A DNA stretch of 64,000 nucleotides, taken from Rotaria macrura (Eukaryota; Rotifera; Eurotatoria; Philodinida; Philodinidae). This document shows, piece after piece, positions 41,995 through 53,701 of this stretch (its first letter is position 1; every line of letters begins with the position of its first letter). The position numbers were made by a program, and so were the translations under genes. The notes under the pieces are model-generated. The model saw only the letters and a program-made list of their open reading frames with translations. It was not told the origin of the DNA and ran no database searches. The stretch covers positions 1 through 64,000 of the forward strand of contig OENT01000567.1 in NCBI GenBank assembly GCA_900239685.1. Direction: 5' to 3'.

Positions 41995-42400
41995 ATGAAT
42001 CTTATTATCTACTACTGGACCTTAATTTCATTAGTCATTTTTGAAACGAATGCTTGTAAGAACTAACTCAGTTTGTAGAATTATTTCTTGTCTATATGTA
42101 TATCATTAGATCGAGGTGATTTTATGACCAGTGAAAGGGATGGTTTCAATCGATTTGATCCAGATTCGACACTCAATGGTTTTTTACCATTTTGGGGTGT
42201 TGTTCTATTGTTACTCTCATGTAAATATTGTTTGCAACTCCTCTGTTATCATTTTTTTTATTGCGATAATTCAATATTTGATTAATTTAGTTATATTTCT
42301 CTTGGTTGCTGGAGTTGGTCTAGTCGGTTATTTAGTCGGTTGTCGATCACCACCAGAAAGACTTCGTGAACAACTCGATCCAGCATCGTTTTATCCTTGA
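41995..42400 (+). CDS. Small single-pass membrane protein
   Basis: Three exons, 41995-42055, 42110-42220 and 42294-42400, joined through 54 and 73 bp introns, give 92 aa. A hydrophobic signal peptide (MNLIIYYWTLISLVIFETNA) is followed by an acidic, polar stretch (RDGFNRFDPDSTLNG), a transmembrane helix beginning FLPFWGVVLLLLSFIFLLVA, and a cytoplasmic tail CRSPPERLREQLDPASFYP. This suggests a type I topology. I do not recognise the family. All phases agree and both introns have good GT-AG ends, which supports a real gene. Confidence 0.6.
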
Positions 42401-43600
42401 TCATACTGGTCAATGTCTACATACAATGTCAGATCTGATTATGTACAAATTTGAATGAATTTTCTTCTCTTTTTTTCTTGAATTATATTAATAATTGTAT
42501 CTTGTTTTTATTTCCGAATTCGATATTTGTCAGATTTTTTTCTAAATGCCTTTTTATCATAGCAATATAAAGCGCCAATAGATTAGTCTAGTATGAATTG
42601 TAATTTTCATAATTTTCTTCATAAGTAAATATACACGAATGTCTGTGACTACTAATAACATCGACAATGATTGCCTATGCCTTGGAATTGTAAATGGTTC
42701 AGTGAAAAGTTTTGCCAAAGAATATCATTCTCGGGAAGCAAATATGCAGATTATTATTATATGCATTGGTGCTTTTGCTTATACTATCTTTCAAGATTTT
42801 CTCGGTGCACTATGGCGCACACTAAGATGTTGACGTGTGTGTAAAGATCTTTTTGCATCATGTACTTAACAGTATTATAAAAAAACGAGACTTGATAATC
42901 GACTCTTGTGTCATCAATGTACTTGAATCGTGATAAGAAAAATATAATATAGTTTGTATTGTGTATGTGTGATTTGAATATCTATTGCTTTTATACATGT
43001 ATACTGTTCGGCTTGGCAGCAGCAATAGGATAAAGAATATAAGAATGATTTTCAAATACATGAAATGGACAAGAAATCTTTTCTTATTGTATAATATGAT
43101 AAAAAATAAAACAGTGATTGTATACTTAATGATTTATGTGTTTTATTAACAGACATAACAAGAATATTTTATATAAATGTCAAACGAGTGAGTTATTCTT
43201 ATGATATTTATAGTTGAGTTCTATCGATTTCTTGAGGTTATGGTCTTGCTACTTTATCCCCTTGTATGAAATAAGGAGTCTTATCGAAAAATTAATGTTT
43301 TTTATGTATGTGTCGGGAAGGCGGAAAAATGAAAATGAAAAAAAAGCAGCAAAACATCATATTGACATTGACTTGTTTATAAATATTAAGACAATTATAT
43401 GATGAATAATGAATAGAAGCTTAACGTCTGAAATATTTGACAACAAGGTTTACAGACCAGTATAGACGTTTGCCAATATATCTATCGAAGGCTCGTGAAG
43501 TCTGATAGAACAAAATTCATATGTTTAAAGAATGACTACAATCTTTTTCAGTTAATCAAAAACTCACATAACTTTCATTTTAAATTAAAACTGACTTTCA
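42401..43600. other. Intergenic with one weak frame
   Basis: A plus frame at 42639-42833 ends with a hydrophobic segment and GALWRTLRC before TGA; it could be a terminal exon of a membrane protein, but no upstream exon was found. Otherwise nothing is supported. Confidence 0.3.
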
Positions 43601-45110
43601 TTCGCTTGTGAATACATGAGTAAGCTTTGTAATATTCCTTGTTGTGTTCAACGGGTTGGTATTATTTGTGAACGTGATAAAAATCGTATATTTACTCAAG
43701 TGTTTTGCAATCAGACTGATAACCAATCTCAACCTAATATATAACTTGATATTTTTTTTTAGGGAACCGTATACAATGAGATATGATGCACATAGTAGAG
43801 AAAGTGCCAAAGAAATATTTAACGGAACTAATTTATCTAATGTTATTAACCACTTTGAAACTCGTCAAACACATACGTATAGAGACGCTACAAATTATAC
43901 TGACAATACGCTTGACAACTCTTACTTAAATATAGAGATTCTTCATCTAACAAGAGAGCATCGATATAGGAGATTCAAGTAGCCATCACAAACCTATATT
44001 AAGTTGTTACTTATTCAACCAAATCCTTGTTCCTAAAATTCGTAATTGGAAAGATGACAAATGAGAGATTTTAAATTCTCGCTTTTCACCTAATATTCAT
44101 GTGCTGGTTTTCAACAAACTTTATGAATTCATTCAAAAACAAAACGGGAAATACTTCATAATAAGTATTAAACATGACTCAGAAATCTATGATCATCGTT
44201 GGCTTCTATGTTTGTTTAAACTTCCTTCACGAATGGTTCCTAAGAACAAATATTATCTTGATATTGATTATCAAACGAGCAAAAACATTAAACATATTAA
44301 TCGAATGATTGAACACATATGAACAAAGTATGAAATGGAAATCAATAGTTTCTTTAGTTGTGGAAAATAACTATCATACATTACTTCGAGGTATTTATTT
44401 ATGAATGAAAAGTACTCTTAAAAAAGAAGCAGTCCCACATATAATCTTATATGAAAATAATCCATTTTGACGACGAAAGTATTGATTGTATGATACTTGG
44501 GGATATTGCTTACAGGCGAAATATACGTCAACAAAACAAAAGTATCAAATAACTGATGTATATGTCAATACGACTGTTCATCCATTTTACGGATTTTCTA
44601 TTAAACAATACAAACTTTCAACAAATATGATTGCTTTTACTTGATGATTATAAAAACAAAGTCATTCATTCATTTCTGAGATATCTACAATGAAATGAAT
44701 AATACGAAATCAAAAACCAATCATTACAAGGATTTACACATACCTGGCATGCTTAGTAAAACTATGATTGTTTTACTAACGCAACCTGTATCATGCACTA
44801 AGTATTATTCGACAATATTGTTGTACATTATCAGATTGATTAATTTTGCCTTGAATAACTTTCAATATTAATCATATAACCTACAAAGTTGCATTATATC
44901 ATTTGCATCAAGCCATCAGCATTCATTCATTCGATCATTATAGAATTATTTTATTTTCAGACGATCCTAGATTATTTCTTTTTCTCCTTGCCCTGTACAG
45001 GGATATAGTTATTCATGAACATTGGCTCATATGGCAAAATGATGCAACAAAAGAAACTGAACACATTGTTAACAATACTAAGTAAAGCTCATGTAGCAGG
45101 ACCATTGGTG
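43600..45110 (+). pseudogene. Degenerate coding tract, family unknown
   Basis: Several coding-like plus-strand segments occur in different frames over 1.5 kb. Examples are EPYTMRYDAHSRESAKEIF (from about 43,763, behind a TTTTTTTTTAG acceptor), LVFNKLYEFIQKQNGKYFII followed by KHDSEIYDHRWLLCLFKLPS (44,101-44,322), VNTTVHPFYGFSIKQYK (about 44,565) and FDHYRIILFSDDPRLFLFLL (about 44,930). Stops and frame changes separate them, with few plausible splice sites. The simplest reading is a decayed gene, but a multi-exon gene with odd splicing is not excluded. I could not assign it to a family. Confidence 0.35.
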
Positions 45111-46365
45111 ATAGAAATTTGGTAAAGAAAAAGAATCAGATAAGATGAAAAGTCTGGTAGAACTACGCGATCAGTAGTGTATTAGTTCACCCTGTGATGC
45201 GTAAAACAAAACGAGAAGTGAAGATATGAACATGTCATAATGACATTATGTAGAGAGAGAATGAGAGAGATTCACGAAAAGTGACTTGATCACTATTACA
45301 GCCTATATCGTGCTAGTTGTGTAGTTAAATGATGGCTTGTTGTATGGAAAATGATTATTATTGCATTAGTAGAGCAGTTCTTACGAATTTCGATCGATAG
45401 ATTTTGACCATGAAAGTAGGTGCTATAAAGTGATCCTAGAAAAAACAGGAGAAAAAGGTTGATGCATGAAATTGTTGTGGAAATATGTTCTTGGTAAACA
45501 CCTTATTTTCGTTGATCGATTTGTTTGATGCATTATCTAAGTGATTTAGTCTACTGGAAAGTCATTGTATCTCGTACAATTTCAATTAGATACATGATGC
45601 TTGTAGAATTTGCTCTATATAATCCTCTAAAAGCATTCTCATCTAGTCTGAATTCAAATTATACTCTGCTTATCTACCAAGTGTTTTAATAAACGCTACT
45701 TTTGAACTATTCGACCTTTGACACTACCATTATAGCGAGACTCTGGTAGGTTGGTAACTAGTATTTTGTAACCTGTATCTAAATTCGTTCACTATCAATC
45801 ATAATCGAGAAATTTTGAGTATCTAACACAAAGATTAGCATGTGGGCTATGAGTGTGATTGTATGTAGAGCCGGAATGAAGATGCACACCTTACAATCGC
45901 TAAAGTTTAAGAATTACAATAATTCGTGTATCCATCACACATGATATTGTCACTAGAAATTAAAATTATCTCTATAATTTGTTCGGAAAGCAAAATTGAA
46001 ACTACTTTATTTTTCCAATAAATAATTCTATATGACATGGAGCAAAATTCGTAAGCGATTATTGAGTGAGGTTCTTTTTATATGAAATGCAAACATAAAA
46101 GAATAACAGATGAATTTTCAATTGATACGATATACACTGAAAAAAAGACTTATTTGTGTATGGCTGTGATGCAAGCACTTGGTGTATCGTTTTCAATTGT
46201 TACACTTGTTGTGGCTAAGTTATTCAAAAACCAGAATTTTTTTAAATATCTTGAGTATATTATCACGCTTCTCTCTTTAATTATACTCAGTAAATCGAGA
46301 TATCTCTTAGACAATTCACAGAACGGCATTTATTGAGAAATGTGTACTTTTTTCATTATGGTTCA
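45111..46365. other. Intergenic with one small frame
   Basis: A plus frame at 46082-46336 (84 aa) has two hydrophobic segments (AVMQALGVSFSIVTLVVAKL and YIITLLSLIILS). Nothing else supports it as a gene. No other feature was seen. Confidence 0.3.
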
Positions 46366-47502
46366 TCATATCTTCGGCGGCGTGTTCAATGGTTTTCCAT
46401 TAGTAATAAATGTATGCATATTTTCAACGGTCACCTTAGCTATAGAACATAATGCTTCTTCAGTAAGAAAAGCTTGATGAGCAGTAAGAATTACATTTGG
46501 ATAGGATATTAATTGAACAAGTGTATCGTCATCGATAACATTCGATGAAAAATCATTGAAAAAATATTTCTGTTCATGTTCATATACGTCAAGACCTGCT
46601 CCACCCACTTGACCTGATTTCAGAGCATCGATAAGTGCCTTTGTATCAATAAGACCACCACGAGATGTATTCACTAGAATAACACCTTTTTTCATTTTTT
46701 TCATTGTTCGAGCATTGATTAAATGTTTCGTTTTTTGATCAAGTGGCAAATGAATTGAAATTATATCAGCTTGTGCATATATATCATCTAATTCAACGTA
46801 TTCAAAACCGAGTGCATTTCGATCTTCGTCTTTCATTTTATAAATATCATAGGCAAAAACACGACAACCAAAACCACGAAAGATTCGAATAGTAAATTGA
46901 CCTATACGACCTGTGCCTACAGGAAAAAAAATAATTTCGAATCAGTTTCAAGCAATACTCTTGTTCATCAAAATTGTTCTACCGAGTATTCCAACAGTTT
47001 TTCCATTCATATCAAAACCAACAAGACCATCAAGTCGAAAGTCTCCATTTCGAATTCGATCATATGCACGATGTAAACGACGATTGAGAGCCATGACAAG
47101 TGCAGCTGCGTGTTCAGCCACAGCATTCGGTGAATAGCTAGGTACATAACCAATTTCTATGCTGAATTCTTCAGCAGCTTTTAGATCTACATTATTGAAA
47201 CCGGCACAACGTAAAAGAATAAGTTTAATACCGAATTGCTTTAGTTTTTCAAGAATTTCACGTGATGCATCATCATTCACAAAAATACAAATGCATTCAT
47301 AACCACGAGCTTGTTCAACAGAATCCTTTGACAAACATTGATGTGTATAATTTATTTCATAGTTTTCTGGTTGCTTCAAATCTTTAAGCTTGGCATCGAA
47401 TGATAATCTATCATATTCTTTAGTACTAAACATTAATATTCGAAAAAGAGAACTTTTATCGATATTATTTAATAACTTAGAATCATTATTTCGACGTTTC
47501 AT
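46366..47502 (-). CDS. ldhA: D-lactate dehydrogenase, bacterial LdhA type
   Basis: Two exons, 46983-47502 and 46366-46916, joined in phase 1 over a 66 bp intron (donor GTAGAAC, acceptor CCTGTAG), give 356 aa. The sequence tracks bacterial fermentative LdhA closely: ILMFSTKEYDRL, CIFVNDDASREILEKLK, LLRCAGFNNVDLKAAEEF, AVAEHAAALVMALNRRLHRA, the Rossmann loop GILGTGRIGQ ending in YD, DIISIHLPL, the catalytic-Arg segment NTSRGGLIDTKAL, GLDVYEHEQKYFF and the catalytic-His segment TAHQAFLTEEAL. It reduces pyruvate to D-lactate with NADH, presumably in the cytosol. Animals normally use the unrelated L-LDH, so horizontal origin with later intron gain is likely. An N-terminal extension of about 18 aa precedes the usual start. 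Confidence 0.92.
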
Positions 47503-49437
47503 TGATATGAAATAAAGTAAAGATAAGGCATAAAATCGGATCCTAGCAACTAGTTAGCTGATGAAAAGTTTATTTTTATTCATCTCACTTCTTAAAAATA
47601 CAAGTGAATAATTTTTAATTTATAAAATACACTAGAAGAAGCTAATTGGCTTTTATCAAGAAAAATGTGACTTTTCAGTTGCAACAAAATAAATGGTAGA
47701 ACACAATGATTAATGTCTATTGTGATGAAATTCAATCTTATATGTAATCAATTGACAATTTTGATATTACTGTACAGACTTGAACGAAAATTCAATGTTT
47801 CAATGTAATTATCAATCATCAAAATGATCAACTATTTTTCTGTTCCAACTAAATTTCGAAGCAATGTCATTCGTTTGATTGCGAGGACTTCATTTTTTCT
47901 TTTGCGTTAATGATAGTGTACTAGAAATATACATTAGTTTCTCTTTCCCACCATAGCTATTTATTTTTCTAGAAACTCTGTTTGTCATCTTGGGATCAGT
48001 ACTCTGTGATTATAAAGAATTTGACATATTTCCTACAAATATTTGTCTTATTTATTGACATTAGTTCAATGGAAACAGTCTGAAAAAGTTCTCTTTATGA
48101 CTTAGCAATAAAAATGAAGCAATAATGAGAATCTATTACTTAAAATACATAATTTATCAATCATTTGAAAGAGCCGTAGTATTATCTAACAGTTATAAAA
48201 TAAATTTTTTCAAATCGTAATATGTAACTACCATAAAAGACAATATTCTAACACAGCCAAGTAGTATGTGTGTTTTATTTTCACAATAAATTTCTAATAG
48301 ATTAGCATATCAATAAACATAACATCGATTTTTTCTACTTCGCAATGGTATTTTACTATAAAAAATCTTTTTTTCTTTTTTTTCTTACCCCACATAAACG
48401 GTCATAATTTTAGACTTTTTTTTATTTATTACGATTATTATGCGCAGCATTATTCTTTTAATAAATCTTTGAATATCATTGTGGAAATATTATGATTATT
48501 CTAGCAAAGTACAGTTATATTTGTACTGTATTTTTGAGCGAAAATATTGAGATTATGAACAATCACTGGTTTTTTAAAAATTGACGAATTTTTATTGATA
48601 CATTAGTTGAATTATAAGATGGATTCCATTCGATCAATTATTTCATTATCGCTCATTGAATATCACATAATTCGATTCTCTAGATGCCATAGCGATTTCC
48701 TTTCATAGAGTATGAATTTTTGTTTTAAAATTCAGTAATTACTCACTCACTCATATAAAAAAGGATAAGGTATTGGGGAGTTCCAACTATTCACTGAAAT
48801 TGTAAACCAATATCATAATCTCTAAAAATATAATTCGCCGAAAATTGTTGACTTAGACAATTCATTTTATGCTACAGTTCTTTGTCTCGTCCATGTACCA
48901 TCGATTAGTGACCATAGTGTTAGCAACATACATTCTAGTCGAACAATCTATGTTATTTAAACGATTTGTACGTTTCCAAAACAAAACCATCTATGCATGT
49001 ATCACTATTTTTCCTCATGCTGTATGTGCATACAATTCGTGAACAATAAATTCGAATTTTTCATTATCAACCCATAATACTTTAAAACAATCCATGGCTA
49101 TAAAATAATCTCATATCGAGAATACTGTTCAAATATGAAAGAACATAAATCGTAACCAATAAAACGATGAGTTTCGATTTTTATTCTTTATCGTGAAAAT
49201 TAGCCCGATGCTTCCTTCATTGTTTTCTTGAAGATAAAATTGCCTGTTTATGTGTGTTCCGATTCTTTTTTTTAAATTTATTTATTTCTTCTCCGATCAA
49301 ATACAACTTGCAGCTGTTTTGCGATTTTTAGTATAGAAGAGAGACATGAATCCGGTTCTTATTATAATTTTTTTATGAAATAAAGCTCATTCAAAAACAA
49401 AAAAACGAGCTAAAATCTTTTTCTAATATTTTCTTCT
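47503..49437. other. Intergenic spacer
   Basis: About 1.9 kb of AT-rich DNA between the LdhA start and the RPS2 stop. No coding, RNA or repeat feature was recognised. Confidence 0.55.
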
Positions 49438-50665
49438 CTATTGATAATTTTTGTCACCTACGCCAACAGTAAATTTCTTCTCTTTGATGGCAAGATGAGC
49501 GCTATGTTCTTGAAATGGTGTTTTAGTATAAGGAATATCTACCCATAGATCAGGTGTTAGATATGAATATGTCATGGCCATAGCTGCATAGGTTGCTTTA
49601 GCTATAAAGAAAAGACACTCAATGATAGATGTAATTCTACGAAAGAGCACGCAACACAATAGCATACCGAAATTGCCAAGAGTAGCGGTACATCCTTTGG
49701 CAGCTGTCCAACAATCTTGAATACCAGCCATTTGCAAAAGTTTCTTTGGTACTGGAGCACATACAAGACTTGTACCACGAGGAGCTGGGATTAGACGTAC
49801 GAGTACACTACCACATGAGCCTGTGACCTAAAGTTGGAACGGATTGAAATTGGAGATCATTTTATATGTATTTCAAACATACTTTGCATGGTACTGTATG
49901 TGGTAAACCAATTTTATTACCCCAATAGCCACGTCGTACAGGAATAACAGAAAGCTTAGCAAGAACGATGGCACCACGAATGGCGGTTGCTACTTCTTTT
50001 GAACATTTAACACCAAGACCAATATGACCTTTACCATCACCAACAACAACGATGGCCTTAAAACGAGTACGTTGACCGGCTCGAGTTTGTTTCTGTACGG
50101 GCATGATTTTAAGTACTTCGTCTTTGAGACCAGGTAAAAGTCGATCGACGATATCGGCTTCCTAGAATTTTTTCATGATTCAAATATTTGGAAAAAAAGC
50201 ACAAGGACGAAATCAACAAACTTTGATAGGTAAGGAAAATAGATAAATTTCTTCGAGTGAATGAATTTTACCATCGTTGACCAATCGTCCTAACTTTGTA
50301 ACAGGTACCCATGCTTTAGATTGATCATCTTTTGGACGTTGACCACGACGACCACGGCCTCGACCGCGACCTAAAGAAATTCTATACCGAAACAGTTTCT
50401 AACATTTTTTCTATTTACTGTCACCACGGCCTCGACCACGACCTTCACCGCCTTCACCACGTGAACCACCACGACCTACAAAGATTCAAAATCATTGAAA
50501 CCTTGTTAAACAGTCATCTTTCTACTATTGATTACCTTCGCCACCACGTCCTAGATTAAAAAGAAGACTATAACATTTAAAAACAAAATTCTCTTCGATA
50601 AATAAATCATCTTATTCACCTCCTCGTGTACCGAAGCCGCCTCGAGTTCCACCACGTTCAGCCAT
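49438..50665 (-). CDS. RPS2: 40S ribosomal protein S2 (uS5)
   Basis: Seven exons, 50620-50665, 50536-50550, 50425-50475, 50222-50370, 49883-50161, 49668-49827 and 49438-49601, give 287 aa (human 293). The Arg/Gly-rich N-terminus ([10 protein letters not shown]...) is spread over four exons, one only 15 nt long. The S5 domain follows: [99 protein letters not shown] and CTATLGNF. The end of exon 3 is ambiguous: donor GTGACA (chosen, keeps the RG repeat) or GTAAAT six bases later. RPS2 sits at the ribosomal mRNA entry site. The start lies 74 bp behind the TATDN1 stop, with a TTTCTAATTTCAG acceptor 25 bp before the ATG. Confidence 0.95.
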
Positions 50666-50689
50666 ATTTGATCTTTTACTAAGTAATTA

Positions 50690-50703
50690 TCTGAAATTAG
50701 AAA
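50690..50703 (-). promoter_or_regulatory. Candidate trans-splice acceptor before RPS2
   Basis: TTTCTAATTTCAG ends 25 bp before the RPS2 ATG in the 74 bp gap behind TATDN1. No AATAAA is visible in the gap; AATAAG overlaps the TATDN1 stop. It fits a spliced-leader site for the second gene of an operon. A 5' UTR cis intron is the alternative. Confidence 0.5.
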
Positions 50704-50738
50704 CAATCTTTGTTACCATTTATCGAAACAAATGATTC

Positions 50739-53046
50739 TTATTGATTAGGAAAAAAAACATTTTTCGTATTTAGATAAATTTTATCACACAATTCTTCGA
50801 AAGATTCTTGATTATTACGAATTGAATGAATAACTTCACATACTTGCCTGTAAAAAAACAAAAGAATATTCGATAAATTCGAATGATCATCACTTACGTG
50901 ATAGTACATGGTTCATTTCGATCTTTGACCATTTTACCTGATATCCATTTTTCTTTTTTAACTGTGTCCGATGAAAAATTTGTTTTTATATGTGCGTTGG
51001 ATGCATGTGAGGGTTTAATTCCACACCAAGGTGCATCTATATATAGATATAAATCAAACGATTCAATCGGAACTAGAAAATCTCATAAGAAATTCATAGT
51101 TTCTCAGTGATAGCAATTTTAGCAAGAAAATGATTCTATGTTTATGTCTTGTCAATATCTCAATTAGTTTTTCGAGAAAAATCGTTTATCTAACTGGACT
51201 GTATTCGTATTCATTGAAACCATCGGCACAATCATATCGTAGGCATATGCCAAATATCAATATTGACGGCGAAACAAAAATTCCTACTATTCGAGACTTT
51301 TACTCGAAAGAATTCTTGATCATTTTTTCATTGCCTTCTCGAATTGTGCAACATACTGACATACAACTATGAACATAGGTTTCGCTTTACATGAATTTAC
51401 TTGATTTTTTTCGATGCTTACTAACTATATAATGACATGAATGAATTTATATCGCGACTTAATCAATATTCTAATATGAGGTAGTTCATATGAGAACAGG
51501 AATTGTTTGAGACATATATAAGAATGTTGTCAAAGACCATCACATATTATAAAATGTTTTGACTAAACTCACGGCAAGAAAAAGTTTTTGTATCCTGCAA
51601 AGTATATTCACGTTTTCTTTTCATGATACAAAATAATTTGAAAACGAATGAATACGAAAAATAAAGTTTCTCTTCCACAAACCTGTTTCAACTAGAATAT
51701 TATCTAATGGTAATTCTTTAATAACATCTAAATTAGTCTGAGTTTTTAATGAGCAACCATTTAATCCAATAAAATAACCCAATTCAATGAATTTAAGTGC
51801 TTCATCAAGAGTACCATCAAAAGAATGTATCTAATTAATGAATAAATAAAAACTATCGTTGTCTTACTAATATTCAACTTACAACGCCACCGTTGGTTAT
51901 TTGATCTCGATATTTACATAAAATATCATAGAGATCTTTCGATGCAGCTCGATTATGAAGAAACAATGGTTTATTCAATGATGTTAAATGTTTCAACTGA
52001 AATTCAAAATAACTAATAATATTTCATATGCATTAAACATAATTATTTAGAAAAAAATTGATTTTTTAGAAATATTCACTGTTTTTGTTGTTCAATATTA
52101 CAAAATTGTGTTCGTTCATAATCCAATCCGAATTCTCCAATGGCAACAATTTTTTCAGGATTTCTTTTGCATAATTCAATCATTTGATCTAGAATTTCGT
52201 TTTCATTGAATTCATTGAATTCATTACATCGAGTTGGATGATAACCGCATGTTGTATATAAATTTTCTATATAGAATATAGCAATTTTACATAGAACGAT
52301 ACGAGGCGAGACAATAACAACGAATCCTACCATATGTTGAACAGAGTTCTAATGCTTGAATCGTGTCTTGAAGAGTACCAGCAGTAATGATTATCTGAAC
52401 AAGAAATATCATTTCATTAAACGAAACCAAGCATAAGAAATGATCTATATACTTCTTCAAGACCATGCTGAAATGCTCGTTTTATAACTTGATCAAGATC
52501 AGCTAAAAATTTTATATGAAAATGTATAAATACAAACATAGCCCGAACATTAACAGAATGTTGTACTTCAAACTTCATCCCTTTCAATTGACAAATACGA
52601 CGCATGCAAAAGTGACTGAATACTTAATAAGATTATATCATCTATATTCGTTCATTTGTTCTATAATTGACTTTGTACGAAGTATGTGTAAATCATTTTT
52701 TAGTAAACTCATTCTGATATAATTATTTGTATGATTTCAAAATCAATCAGCTTGATAAAAACTATGAAAATATAAATTCTTGTCTGTGTAGTGAAACAAA
52801 TGAGGTTCGATATCTATATAATGAAATGATTAGATTAGTGAAGAAAACAAGTTTCGCTTATGATTTGTTGGAATTGTCAGCGGTATTTTTTATCTACGCA
52901 TCAATCTTGAATTCGCACTTACCATCATGTTTTTTTGAACTTCCATAAATACCTTGATACATTCCATCTGCAAAGAAGGACTTTTCTAAATCAGAATTCA
53001 ATCGGCCATAGAATGCTATTCATACCAGTTAGATTGGCACCGATGT
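50739..53046 (-). CDS. TATDN1: TatD-family nuclease TATDN1 (first exon not found)
   Basis: Nine exons were read: 53026-53046, 52923-52985, 52453-52502, 52331-52394, 52080-52266, 51883-52012, 51683-51830, 50898-51036 and 50739-50847, all in phase, giving about 303 aa (human 297). Landmarks: DIGANLT, DLDQVIKRAFQHGLEE, IIITAGTLQDTIQALEL, YTTCGYHPTRCNEF, IVAIGEFGLDYERTQFC, NKPLFLHNRA, HSFDGT, GLNGCSLKTQTNLDVIKELP, ETDAPWCGIKPSHASNAHI and VKDRNEPCTITQV. The family comprises metal-dependent 3'-5' exonuclease/AP-endonuclease barrels; the glutamate (GEFGLD), the histidine (LHNR) and the aspartate (ETDAPW) ligands are present. The tiny first coding exon, which should end with the start of the DIGANLT codon, was not identified upstream of 53,046. 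Introns are mostly about 40-70 bp, with longer ones of about 420 and 650 bp. Confidence 0.92.
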
Positions 53047-53701
53047 CTAATGAAGAATGAAATACAGATGATCAGTAAATTTGTTATTAAAATTTGAATT
53101 ATTATGAGATTTCAAAGAAAAACATCAGTAAAAATTTACATGGATTCTGGGAGTAACAAACAATATAATTTAGAAACTCAAGATTTCTTTTACACAAACA
53201 ACAATCTATTTTATTGTATTTTACTTGAAGGTACCATTAATATAGGATCAAAAGTATTGAATTCATATGAATCAACAAATTGTTTATTATTTAGCATTGT
53301 TTTTAGATTTTTTTGTTATTTATAGAAAAATCTCCATTGATTAATTATCTCTTTTAAATTCTTGTTTTTCTCAATGGCTTAGTTTTCGGTCGCTATTTGA
53401 CTTTCGAAGAGTTCTGTGTTCTTTTTCTCTCACTGTTATTATTGTCAGAAAAACGACGAGAGAAAATGAGAATTTTTTTCTTTCTCCCCTTTATCTCAAG
53501 CATAAAGATTGTGTATGCGTACATGACGAGTGTGACCTAGCAACAGAACAAACACGCACACGACTCATTTTTAACCATACACACATTTACGTTTCAAAGT
53601 CTTGTGCTGTTGCTTGTCTCAACATATAAAAATTAAGGCGAACGATAATCGCATTCATCAATACATTTTAACTTAATAAAATCGAACACACACATAGCAG
53701 A
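53047..53701. other. Divergent upstream region TATDN1 / 380-aa gene
   Basis: Should contain the missing first exon of TATDN1 and the promoters of both neighbours. I see no certain exon or motif. Confidence 0.4.
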
